A DNA stretch of 64,000 nucleotides. It comes from Pteria penguin (lineage: Eukaryota > Mollusca > Bivalvia > Pterioida > Pteriidae). Below, piece after piece: positions 41,616 to 53,507 of this stretch (the stretch's first letter is position 1; each line of letters begins with the position of its first letter). The position numbers were made by a program, and so were the translations under genes. The notes under the pieces were generated by a model, which was not told where the DNA came from, made no database searches, and saw only the letters and a program-made list of their open reading frames with translations. The stretch covers positions 20,262,001 to 20,326,000 of the forward strand of contig CM068585.1 of assembly GCA_035048485.1 (NCBI GenBank), in the 5' to 3' direction.

Positions 41616-42393
41616 ATAGTTCCAAGACAGTGGCCTAGACGCAATTAGGCTAGCCCCATCCCCATCAGCCCATTTAACTCAGTATTATTGCTCTTTATTT
41701 ATGCAACTTGGGTGCTGCTGACCCAAAACAATATAATTATTTTTTAACACACATTCCTTTTATACAATTTACTTTTGGCCCTTATTTTTTTTAGTTTTAT
41801 TAGTTACACTTATGTGATATTTGGCCCTTAGTGTTTGGCCCTCATTATTCTATTCTTACCATTGTACTTATGTTCTTAAAACCTGAAATAGATATTTGTT
41901 TTACCCATTTGGGGTGCTCCTTGACCGCAGGATTAAGTTCCAAGCTGAAACTGAAACTGAACAGGCATTGCCATTCTAGTGAACTACTTCCGACCGAATG
42001 AAAACACTGTGTACACGTATTTATTCTGACATTGTAAATTTACGTTAAGGGAAACTATGTGAAATATATGCAATTTCGACACCATATCAAAATTAATAAT
42101 GAAGAAATAAAGTAACCAAATGGATATGACTTTATGGCTTTGTTCTTAGCAGACAGAAAAAAATCCTTTGTCATCATTGAAAGAAAAGGCTGAAAAACAT
42201 ACCAGATTACACCATTTTATTCGAAATCTTTAAAAATTTCACGGGGGAGGCCCCCCGGAACCCCCCCCCCTATAGGAGGGGGTAGACCCCCTCCTGTACC
42301 CTCCCCCTCTCGGCACTTCGTGCCTCGGGTCGGTCCTTTGGGTCTCCTCCAAACCAACCAACCCCCACTTCTGCTTCTGGATCCGCCCCTGAT

Positions 42394-42439
42394 TTTACAT
42401 GTCTAATATAAACAAGCTTGTTTATATTAGACATGTAAA
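42394..42439. repeat. 46-bp perfect palindrome
   Basis: TTTACATGTCTAATATAAACAAG is followed immediately by its exact reverse complement, centred on AAGCTT, next to the right inverted repeat of the fold-back element. Confidence 0.97.
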
Positions 42440-42934
42440 GATGGATGTTACGTAGATCTACTGTACTATTCTAACTATTGCTTGATAAAGGCTAGGAGGC
42501 CGAAAATTTGCGACAAAGAGTGTTTGTGTTATTTCTTATAGCGTAATATTTTCTATTATTGACATGTATATTTATATTCACGTGATCATGTGTTTATGTG
42601 AAATGTTTTGTCCTTGTGTTGTATTTTTCATTCAAAATAAAAGTACAGTGTATCTGTCGAAGGTACAAATACATTTCTCTTTGCCAGTTGCTTACATTCA
42701 GACTAATATGTTTTGGTGTCAATTAGCTATATCCTCAATCTATATTATTAGATTAGCCTAGGGTAAATATCGATTGGAAAGAAAAAAAGAGAGGAAATTA
42801 TTAAAGATGACACCTTAAAATGAATAATCCATTGTTACTGGTATCTACTTCCCAAAGCATATTATGACAATCCAATGACAGAGAGGAATGTACTTAAACT
42901 TTTCGGGTATGACACTTTTGCAGTGCGGTGCAGT

Positions 42935-43115
42935 GCAGTTTTGGTAATGGAAATTGTAGTATTGCTAATGGTGATTGTAGTATTGCTAATGGTGATTGTC
43001 ATTTTGGTAATGGTGATTGTAGTATTGCTAATGGTAACTGTAGTTTTGGTAATGGTGGTTGTGGTTTTGGTAATGGTGATTGTAGTTTTGCTAAAGGTGT
43101 TAGTGCTGGGGTGGG
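42935..43115 (+). repeat. 21-bp tandem repeat, 8-9 copies
   Basis: Units of TTTGGTAATGGTGATTGTAGT / ATTGCTAATGGTGATTGTAGT. One plus frame reads as a heptad (F/I)(G/A)NG(D/N)C(S); the other strand and frames are also open. No gene context seen. Confidence 0.85.
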
Positions 43116-43859
43116 TTTTAGGTATACAAGAAGATAACAATACAGTAATGTATTATTAGGAATGTGGGAGAACAGTATGTCGAATGTGAATGATTTCCAG
43201 ATTTCGATGCAACATTTGAATCGTAATTATCAGATTTCGATGAAATTTCACACATCCTATGTTGATTTGTATCGGGTTATCAGATGAAGACCCAACACTT
43301 GCGATCGGATTAGATATAAAGATGCAAGATGGTATTAATTCACACCTCTAATTAACGGAGCTGATGACGTTCTAATCACGTGCACGCGCTACAAGCGCGC
43401 AGCGGCGGAACATCAATGTCAGCTCGTAATTTATCTGATAACTATATAGCGCAAGCAATTAACCAAATTAAGACTCGTTCTGATGCTGAAAATAGGAGCA
43501 CGTGAGGTGATTGTCTTATATCATTGGCGTCTGGATATCATCACCCTCTTGCTGACAGCATCTTCCGAGAACATTCAACATCATTAGAGACGATTAAAGA
43601 TGAATTTTATAAATATGAAGAAATTAATGTATTTTTCTTTATTCGGTAAAACATATGTCATAATTATAAAATATACATAACTTTGCAAATTTATGATATT
43701 GCTTGAAAAACTAAGACTGGAAAGTACAAACATAAAAATAATGATAATAATTGCACACTAATTTTATAATTTGATTGCAAAACATATGATAACCAAATAA
43801 ATTATTTAATTTAAAAAATATATATGAAAATCAAAAAATATAATAAAATAATATTTGCT

Positions 43860-44004
43860 TTTAGATTAGGATTTATAATAATAACAAAACATAAACACTA
43901 ATATGACACTTGTTTACCGGGATAGCCCATAAAAGCCCGAAAGCTTATTTCCAATGGGGTCCCTGTAGTAACATTAGATAAATACATGTAAATAAATAAA
44001 ATAA

Positions 44005-44101
<97 letters not shown>

Positions 44102-45470
44102 GCACAATGACCTAGGCAGTATTACAGATCACAATGAATTATAATTTACGCTTCTGAAACTATTAATAAAAATAAAATTCACTTTCCTGCTTTGAAAGCC
44201 CCCTTTGAGTTAAAAATTGTTTGATATTGATTTAAAAACATCTTTGGACTTACATTCCTTGATGGACAGAGGAAGTTCATTCCCATCCTTGATTGCAGAG
44301 AAATAAAAAGAAGAAGATTCACAGGACTTAACAGATGGTATAAAAAAATCTAAGTTTGTACAAGATCTTGTTCTACGTACAGAATTTGATGCTCTCAATG
44401 TAAAATTATGTTTTAAATACGCTTGTGATTTCCCATGTACAATGTTAAAAACATCATTAGGGCGCAGTTGCTTGACACGGTCCACTACTTTAAGGAAATT
44501 GAGATCGCTTAAAATATTGTAATTGATGGTTTCTCTTGGGAAGTAATTACATATGAATCTTACCCTCTTGTTTGGCACATTTGTAGTTTTCTTTTCAAAC
44601 AAACAGATAGACCAGTACACCATGTACAAGAGGCGTAATCCATATGGCACTGAATCAATGCAGAACATAATGTTAATTTGTTTTTTAATTCTAGGAAATT
44701 GACCTGTCTATACAAAAATCTCAATCTGTAACTAACTTTGTGTACAACTGAGTCTACAATGTATTTACCATTTAAATGACAATCAATATATACACCCAAG
44801 TGTAATCATATAAGTGAATCAAACATGTATCCGTGGAAAATCTACTTCTAAAACCTGATTGATACTCATATAAAATATTGTTATTATCAAGACATTTTAC
44901 AAACTGAGATTGAACAGATTTCCCAAGAATCTGACACAGTACTAAGGATACTAACTGGTCTGTAATTTCCAGTTTCAAGTAAGCTGTTTTTCTTATACAA
45001 TGGAACAGTGGAGGTAGAAAAAGATAAATTAACAGTAAAAGTTATGGGTATTTTAAGAACTTGTGCTCCATCTTTTATAAATCTTGCTGGGAGTTCATCT
45101 AGACCTGTGCTTTTAGATTAATTCAATTTCTTAAGCTCTTTGAAAATAAAATATTCACTGTCTGGAGATAAAATAAATGATGTCTCCAGTTTAATTTTAT
45201 GACAATAAAACCCTTTAAACACATTACTACATGTACCAAAAATATCTGCATATACTGGTAATTTGCTAACAAGTGTAGAAGCAGTATTAGTAAAAAAAAT
45301 TCATTAAAATGATTTGTAATTTCTTTTGGTTCATGTACAAGCTCTCCATTAATATTAAAGCATAAATTATCATCATTTTGCTTTCCTTTCAAACCAAGAT
45401 CTTTGAGGTGTTGCCAGAGTTTTTTTGGATCATCTTCATCTTATGTGTAATTTCAAAGATAAAAGATATC
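43860..45470 (-). mobile_element. Degraded L2/CR1-like non-LTR retrotransposon
   Basis: Minus-strand pieces in different frames match reverse transcriptase blocks. About 45110-45000 reads TGLDELPARFIKDGA; 44978-44800 reads NNILYEYQSGFRSRFSTDT (finger domain). 44799-44560 reads LGVYIDCHLNGKY and 44668-44210 holds the C-terminal region ending IKECKSKDVFKSISNNF. The catalytic palm with the YXDD motif is missing: a deletion joins the fingers directly to GVYID at about 44800. The 3' part holds an (ATT)n run (44000-44100) and a GGGACCCCATTGGAAATAAGC block (43945-43970). Confidence 0.85.
44000..44101. repeat. (TAA)n microsatellite in the retrotransposon 3' end
   Basis: About 100 bp of AAT/TAA triplets directly after the last coding fragment of the element. 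Confidence 0.95.
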
Positions 45471-45683
45471 AAGTTTTTACATAAATTATCGATGTAGTAA
45501 CTAGCTGTGTTCATTTCAAAGAGTAACATAGTTTATGAAGAAATTAAGTTTTATAATTTATAATATTTTATTCATTTACAAAGTCTGTACACCTGTACTT
45601 AATATCTGATACGTAAACGACATAAACATTTCAACCATCTATATTTTGTCGATTATATTTTTTGAAAAATATATTTAAAGTAT

Positions 45684-45754
45684 TCATTCATTCATTCATT
45701 CATTCATTCATTCATTCATTCATTCATTCATTCATTCATTCATTCATTCATTCG
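45684..45754. repeat. (ATTC)n microsatellite
   Basis: About 17 uninterrupted ATTC tetranucleotides. Confidence 0.97.
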
Positions 45755-46860
45755 CACACCCGTGGACACCTGTTTCTCTTTTGATGACATAATTATTCTG
45801 CTTTGTGGTGTCTTGATTGCTAAATAATGCCATGGCAATAATATCTCAGTATGAGGTGTGCCGTAATTAATTAGGTATTAATTGAACAGATAATTAACCC
45901 CGCTCCTCACAACTGTTTATTTTGACGAAAGTTTTACCTTCAGTATGCTTTTGAAGTTCAAAACAAAAACATACTTCTTCATTCCAGAGAAAATTATGAG
46001 TATCTTGTACTGATCATTTCAAAGAGGCAAGAAAAACAGTTATTTTCTTTTAATTAGGAGTACCTGAGACGGTCAGCATCAAAGCAGGTAAGTAAACCAA
46101 TAACTAGGTTGGGTAGTGAGGAGTTTGTTTAGGTGCTATATTCTCTTTTGAAGTAGATAATGATGAGTAGACACAAGGGTTTTATAACATCGCTCTGGGG
46201 AGGAACATGTCATTCTAATTTTGGGATTTACGTGATTATTCGGAATCTACCTGCACTTTCTACTTCGACTACCTGACTTCGGTTGTAAAGGTATCGTAAG
46301 TAAACTAACTCTACACAGAATGGGTAAGTACCAAGGTTATCTACTTTCCTGAATCCTGCAGAGGGTAAATCACGGGCATAATACTTGTATAATATTATCA
46401 GATTACATTTTATTTTAAAACATTTCTGTATGGTCCATCAGTCATTCATTTTTATTTCTATTTATTATATTTTATCATCTCTGTAAAGCGTACCTTCAAG
46501 AGATTACTGACTTATCTACGTACTACTGTCATTTCGTTACTTTTAATTCTGAATGATCCCAAGTTAGGAAATGATACTACCATGCACTTGATTGATATGG
46601 TACTTTTCATGTAGCATTGATATATCATTATGCATAGGCTAATCCATTTGAGGGTGGGTATTTTAATTTTATTGGAAAAGACTGTAAATCGTCCAAAATT
46701 CAAAGCAGAATACAATTTTGAGGCGCCAAAAAAAAAGGGGGGGGGGCTAATGGAAAACTGATCCTTTTGCACATGAGGGTTATCTATATATTCCAACTTT
46801 GTGTTTAAATATATATATACTGTATGTGTTTATTTTTATGCCACCTAAACCACTCGTGCT

Positions 46861-46895
<35 letters not shown>

Positions 46896-48750
46896 TTACA
46901 TCATCCTCTGTCCTTCCTTTATCAGATAGAAAAATTGTCTATCAAAACATTACAAAATAAAAATAATTACGTTTAAATCTCATTCTGATATATGGTCATC
47001 TACAATGAATTTAAACTATACTTAGATAGGAGTTCTCTGTGATGGAATTTTTTATGCACACAATTTTTAGTTTATCTATATTCATAATCTATATTCATGA
47101 TCTATATTCATGATTTTCTTCGGTTTACTTCTTACTAACAGGTAAAATTACCTTACATCTACTATTGTTGAGTTTTCGATTATGTAAACCATGAAATTGT
47201 GTATCTAATATGATAATGAATACCGATTTATGGAGGGTAGTGTGTATACATTGTAAATCCATTTGCAAGGTTAAATTCAAAAGTTCACTGTCCCTTGATA
47301 ATGATAAGATTGCATGTGATTACATAAAGCTTTATACATAAACGTCGAAATAATGATATACACAGTACTATCGTCCTTGTACCAATATTTTGAATTACAT
47401 GTAACTGACATCCCTTCTTCTACCAACACATCTCTTCTAATAATTATTTAAAGATCGATATTTAATTCCCAGAACTATAACTGAACTAAAATTTGGAGAA
47501 AAAAAATCACTGATGTCCTACTTAGATAAATTAGATTAAGTAAAATACTATTATATTTAGCTTAGCGTTAAATGCGTTGTAAATGGGAAATTAAAGACAT
47601 TCCCTACTGGGAAATAACTTCCAATTATCCAATCGTCACTCTGTACTATTTAAAGTGTGAAATAAGCACACAACAGTTTGGATAAGGATGAAGGAACGCG
47701 CGTAAATCTTTTCGTTTCACCAACAGCTGCTCATGCCATATTTGTTAGGTTAAGTTATAAACAAATAGAGAGCGCAGCAATGTATTTACTCATTGAAGTT
47801 CATTTTTGATTTGCCCTATAGATGCGATTGTATGAGTGGGGATAATCTAATAGTGTCATAAGGAGGGGCGTATTTATCTGGCTTGTTTGCAAAATATCAT
47901 CGGTCAAAATTGTGCAAATCATCCTATACACTATTACAGGGACTAATACTTCTGTATATATATGTAGATCATGTGACTCATCATGTGACTCTACAGTTTT
48001 ATTTATGCAAACCCTTTCATATGGATGTTAAAAAGTATATATTATTATGCTGCGCCCTTCATTCCACTATTTGTGACACATTGAATATAGTGCACCCACA
48101 AGTGAAAGAATTTGTATAATATGTAAGTCTAGTGTAGAGGATGAATTTCACTTTTTTATTGATGTTCTCAGTTAATGAAACTATTATTACAAAATCATTG
48201 GATTTGCCCGTCAACTTGTTTGCCTATATCTATTAACGTATCCATGGTACAAATGAAATCGTTCCTTTCGCAGGTTTCCGTTTTTATCTCGGAACATTCC
48301 GGGAAAAAATTGTACAATTTTAGTTCAAATAAATATTTTCATTTTCGAATATTGTCTTAATTTAGAAATATTTGAAATCAATTGGATATTATGATACCTC
48401 GTAGTTGTACATCATATCATGAGAAATCCCCCACCCTCCCTTGGTCAATACATATTCCTCATTTCTGACATTTCTTTATGTAGACGGTCCGGTTCGATTT
48501 CTGGATTGTAATGTTTAGGAAGGATTCTTACTTAGACCTTCCATGTTGTGACATGAGCAAAACTTTGTTCAGATCGATGTAAACCCCCAACCAAACAACC
48601 TGTTTTATATACTTATTGTCACCTTTTCTATATGCATGTAAAAAGCCGTAGGAAGCAAATCGAATGCAGAGAAGCCAATATTTTAATTTTGTTTCGTAAC
48701 GTGATAAAAAAATCGGTTCAGGATCGATTAAAAATGTGGAGCCACTACAC
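45755..48750. other. Intergenic, no gene recognised
   Basis: Includes a TAATTAATTAGG..TTAATTG AT-homeodomain-like patch at 45865-45900 and two good donor-like sites (CAG|GTAAGT about 46090; GG|GTAAGT about 46324), with no open frame that I can tie to them. Confidence 0.4.
46862..46892. repeat. G homopolymer, ~30 bases
   Basis: An unbroken run of about 30 G. Could be partly a sequencing or assembly artefact; several shorter G or C runs (10966, 49147, 51193) occur in the window. Confidence 0.85.
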
Positions 48751-48756
48751 CCATCG

Positions 48757-48975
48757 AAGATACTGGTTATTGTTGTTAGGGCATTGCCGATACTGGTTAT
48801 TGTGCTAGATCATTGTCGATACTAGTTGTTGATGTTAGGGCATTGCCGATACTGGTTACTGTGCTAGAGCATCGTCGATACTGGTTGTGCTAGGGCATCG
48901 CCGATACTGGTTATTGTTGATTTGACATCGTCGATTCTTGTTATTGTTGCAAGGACATCGCCGATATTGGTTTCT
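48757..48975. repeat. ~31-37-bp minisatellite
   Basis: About seven copies of GATACTGGTTATTGTTGTTAGGGCATTGCC with variable length and changes. Confidence 0.85.
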
Positions 48976-50185
48976 CTATCTGACTTCTCCTTACGGACAT
49001 TGAAATTAAAAGCTGTAAAACAACATAAGTATAACTAAGGGTGCAACAGCCTTAAAATATGGTGTTCCTAAAAGGGGAGTGTATCCCCGAATCATGAAGC
49101 ACAATAGTAAATATACTTGAAAGAGGAAAATTTGGGATGGGATTTAACCCCCCCCCCTTTTTTTTTTTACCCATTTTAATAACTTTGCTGAAAATGCCAG
49201 TTAAAATTGTACAGGTTTATAGGATGCCTACCAATATATTATATAAAATCATCATTTCGGTTTGGATAAACTTGTCTGATGGAAGTGTATCATGTCCCTG
49301 TCACTGAGAATAACCCCATAACTTTACTTCATTTAAATCTTATGCATAGTATATGAGGATAATCAACAGACACTTAATACGGAGTTAATATTACTGAAAT
49401 TATAGAACCGATTTATATTCTGGTATAACACATGATTCTGAATCTCAAATTTATGAAGAAAAATAAAATTAATAATAAAATACATGACCTCTTATTTATT
49501 GCTTTGAAACTGCTCGTGGAATTAGCCTTGTGCTATTATGAATAATTCACGTATTTAAATAAATCCATGAAATTGTAATTGGAATAAACCAGATTGTAGT
49601 TATAAATTTGTCTTGAGTGAAATTCTTTGGTCTTACTAAACCCGTGTCCCACATGTTTAGAAATGCAATAAAATACGAAATGGATAAAAACAAAATTCTT
49701 TTACAAATTATTTGAAACAGCATTCATTTAATAACCGTTGGGAAAATCCTATTCTTGAAATACAAGAACCTGTATAATTCCTCTGGATTGTGTTACTATA
49801 ATGCTGTATATAGACAAGAAAGGGATGTCCAGGGGACAGATACTTCCCGATCTGCCCGAATGTCAAGGAAGAAAACATAGATATTCTACATGTATATTCA
49901 ACTAGAAAATCTGTCTTGTGATTGTCAATATTTCAGAGTGTAGATGGCCTCTATATCTTATGACCTGTGAGATTTTTTAAATTTAAATGACGAAAACTGA
50001 AATTAGAATGGTGATAGTCATGGAGTCATAACAGTTTTCAAATTTGTAAAACCGGTTTTAAGCATTACAGTTTCATGGTTGTGTTCTGTTACCACGGTAT
50101 ACCACTAATATAAACGTAAAGCATGTGTATAGCTGGATAATATACCACCCAATTTCTTAACAGCTGACAGTTACACTTTTTGATA

Positions 50186-50206
50186 ATAATAATAATAATA
50201 ATGATG

Positions 50207-50277
<71 letters not shown>

Positions 50278-50279
50278 TG
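50186..50279. repeat. (TAA)n microsatellite
   Basis: About 90 bp of AAT/TAA triplets with two GAT interruptions. Confidence 0.95.
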
Positions 50280-50809
50280 TCCAGTCATTACCTAAACAGT
50301 AACGAACTATTGAACATAGTTGCTTCAGTGATTAGATAAAATATTCAAAGTCTTGTCTTTCTCTAACTTTAAATTTTTATGATTTAAAGTGAGCACAGAT
50401 GACAAGATATGCAGTAAAGTCGGCAAATTGTTCTATATCTCATAGAATATTCATATTTAATAAAACTGAACAAATAAATATCTTGAAAATACGGATGTTA
50501 AAATAAAAAGGCAATAAATAAGTAATTGAGATGCATGTTAAACATCCTGATGAATATCGCCATTCACCTGTTGCGTCGGTAACATTTTTATTAAAGTGTA
50601 AAACACCTTGCCCTAGGTTAAAAAGATAAATAAGAATGGAAGATAGGACAATAAACACTTTTTAAAACATTTTTATCAGATTTATTGATTTATCGTTTTA
50701 TCTTTTTATTGATTTTCTCTATAGTTTCAATGCAATAATTTTAACGAAAAGATGGACATCTAAAATATTCCACCTCCTATATCCAAAGAATTGGTGTAAT
50801 ATAATCACA

Positions 50810-51265
50810 GTGGCGGATCCAGAATTTCCGAAAAGAGGGGCCCAAAATGTATTAGCCAAACTACTCCGCTATTTTTGGTTCCAAATCAGGATTTCGCCCC
50901 TCGAAATCCGCGACTGAATCTCAGATAATGGTTTCACTTTACAAGACTCTTTTTTCGGACGAGTAAAGGATTCATTCCCAAGAATTCTCCCATCAATTTG
51001 CAAATGAATAAAGTAATTACTTACTCCAAAAATGTTACGGAAATTGCCAGTATACATTATATTTCTGTGTATTTCGATTTATATACCAAATATGTTTAGA
51101 AACCCAGTAGGGTGACGTATCTAATCGCAACATCGCTGAATCGAAACTCGTCAGATGCACCATCATGAAAAGTGTGCGTCTGACGTCTGTTGACCCCCCC
51201 CCCCAAAAAAAAATCCCGGGGGAAAGGGGGAGGGGCGCATGAAACTTAAGGTTCCGCTGCCACGG
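50810..51265. repeat. Probable dispersed-element fragment
   Basis: Starts CAGTGGCGGATCCAGAATTTCC, a common DNA-element terminus style also seen inverted at 42380 (CTGGATCCGCCCCTG). A C/A/G-rich tract with GGGGGAGGGGCGC is at 51195-51240. No clear second end found. Confidence 0.4.
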
Positions 51266-52142
51266 GACTCAGTTGCACAGTATATTTTAGAATCCGAAGA
51301 TGTGACATGTGAGTCTTGTATGATGGCTAGTTGTATTACGAGCTTAAGTATAGCATATTTGTAATTTTGTATCTTTAGAAATACTAAACTATGTAAATGT
51401 TACGTTATAGACAAGAGCAAAATTATTAGAGACGTTAAATTAAGATATTTCAAACTGAAACTGATAACGAAAATCATTTTATGATGGATTTCGTGCATAT
51501 ATACAGGGACGTATATATCTATTATATTTAGGTATAAATACGTATACGTATGCTTTCCTTATACGATGGATATCTGATCTATATATATATATAGTAAGAA
51601 TAGGGAAGCATAGACGGACTAATAGCGTCTGAAACTTAACAGATAACATTTTTGTGTCATTATATCTCGTGATTCCATATTTTAAAGGAATAACAAAGAG
51701 TGTTTCTCCTTAACTAAATTAAGATCGCGCAGACCGCCTAACATCTGCCTTTCTAGCGTCCATGCATACGAGATGAAATACCGAAAAATATCGATTTTTC
51801 ATGAAATAATATAGGGGAACGATGTAAAAAGCAGAAGTAACTACGGCATACTAGAAATAACCAGAAATAAATACGAAGTATGGAAAACAAAACAGTAAAG
51901 CGGAATTCTTGGTTATTGGTCACCTGTTTCTCAGGAATGATATTTCTTCCCGGTATGGGATTAAGGTGACAAGTCACGTGATATGTCATAAACACGGTAT
52001 GCAGTATTGTTGTAGTGTGAGGGCCTTCTTTCAGTTATCATTAAGCTTACGAGTCAATGGAAAATTGATCATTTTACAAAGACTTTCGAGGAATCGGATC
52101 CTGTATGTGTGATTGGATATATTTCAAGCGTGTGTGAAGGTG

Positions 52143-52577
52143 TCAAATGTAGATTTCCTTTGGAGAAGTATTGAAAAACAATTCCACGTGGCTGTTGTAA
52201 GAAAGAATCGCGTCATGATCAGTCTTAATTAGGTGAAAATAACACATACTTGTCGTGTAGAAGCACCCACGTTGTTTATGATTGTAATAAAATGAACATA
52301 CGGGATCAATTTCACCCCATGCCGAGCAAAGTGAAAGTAGGTTGTTGATAACCGATGTGTTATCCAGAATTATTCCATATAGACGTCGAATGTCTTGGAG
52401 AGAGAATGTTGACAGTGTTATAAACTTAACATCAAGTGATAAAGTTCTGGAAATCAAAGAAACACCGGACATTATCACATGACTTTGGTTTCTGGTGTAT
52501 ATTGCATCCGTTTTCATTTCTGACTTTGTATTGGTACCATATTGATGAAAGTTGGCAGTTGCACGGAGATGACGCAC
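52143..52577 (-). other. Unrecognised 144-codon open frame
   Basis: Begins MRHLRATANFHQYGTNTKSE and ends in NTSPKEIYI. No motif, no signal peptide and no low complexity. At this base composition one such frame in 64 kb by chance is quite possible, so it is listed as unassigned and not as a gene. Confidence 0.2.
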
Positions 52578-53394
52578 GATAAAGATAAAACTGAATCAAG
52601 TAAGTACAATCACAATGTTTTCTGTTACATTTGTGATACTTGAGTAGACTTGGATTTATTGTTCAAATGGAGACGATCAGAGTTCGATTCCCGGTTTGTG
52701 AGCAACTTCTATGTTTGAGAGGTTGTTTACCTCCTGCTTTCTATGCCGCGATATAAATTAAAAATTTTTTGAAAGCCCCAAAAACGCCAATCATCTAACT
52801 TCCCTCATACATAAGCAGAGGGAATTGACATTTTGATTATGCTGGATAATAACAATTAATACGACTGTCTTTTTTAATTAGTGCGGGCCTGCACACCTGT
52901 CGATTTGGCCTAATTTGATGATATATGTTGGCGATATCAGGGGCTTGAGTACTAGTTGACACTCCACTATACTGTAATCATGTACAATCTTCTTGTTTAC
53001 ATTTCGCAACACGTTATATAATACATCCCGATAATTCGCGTCGACTTTTGTAACCCTGTACGACATGTTTCTACAATAATATAGGGTCTGGAGCTATGTT
53101 TCTTTTTACGCTAGTATGCGATACGTCAAGTGTTACTATTTAACAGTTTTGACACATATCCCTGTCGCCGATTTTGCTACAACAACATAATACCAGTTTT
53201 AGGAGGGGTAGGTATGTTGTCTTGTAGATATATGGAGACAATACTTTACGAGGAGTAACTTCCAACCCCCTGTTTTTCTTTCTTTTCTTTTTAATTTCTT
53301 TTTTATGTTCGATTGCGCTTTATAGTGCTTGTGTAGTCGTCATAATGCCCTTTCGACACTAGTTATAAGTTTTTGCATAGAGAGACTTACAGGT

Positions 53395-53507
53395 TCCAGG
53401 TATCGCTGCTAACCCCAACCCCCTCACTCTTGGCACATTCCGGACAGAGGAGGAACGGGCCAAGAGTGAAGGCGATGGGCTTTTAATTAGCAGCGATATC
53501 TGGACCC
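53395..53507. repeat. ~110-bp imperfect inverted repeat (hairpin)
   Basis: TTCCAGGTATCGCTGCTAA..CCTCACTCTTGGC pairs with GCCAAGAGTGAAGG..TTAGCAGCGATATCTGGA, arms about 45 bp with a roughly 20-bp loop. Confidence 0.8.

Larger units (their letters stand above)
39916..42538. mobile_element. 2.6-kb fold-back element with ~97-bp inverted ends
   Basis: 39916-40012 and 42438-42538 are inverted copies (AATTTTCGGC.TCCT.GCCTTTATCAAGC, AGTTAGAATAGTACAGTAGATCTACGTAACATCCATCTT). TTATAGCGTAATAT, 14 bp, occurs directly at 39859-39872 and 42536-42549. The interior holds C/G-rich tracts (40040-40090, 42240-42390), a reverse transcriptase fragment, a SINE and a 120-bp duplication. Possibly Penelope-like (see findings). 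Confidence 0.75.
48976..52140. other. Intergenic, nothing firm outside the listed repeats
   Basis: AT-rich sequence with only short chance frames apart from the (TAA)n tract and the 50.8-51.3 kb fragment. Confidence 0.4.
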
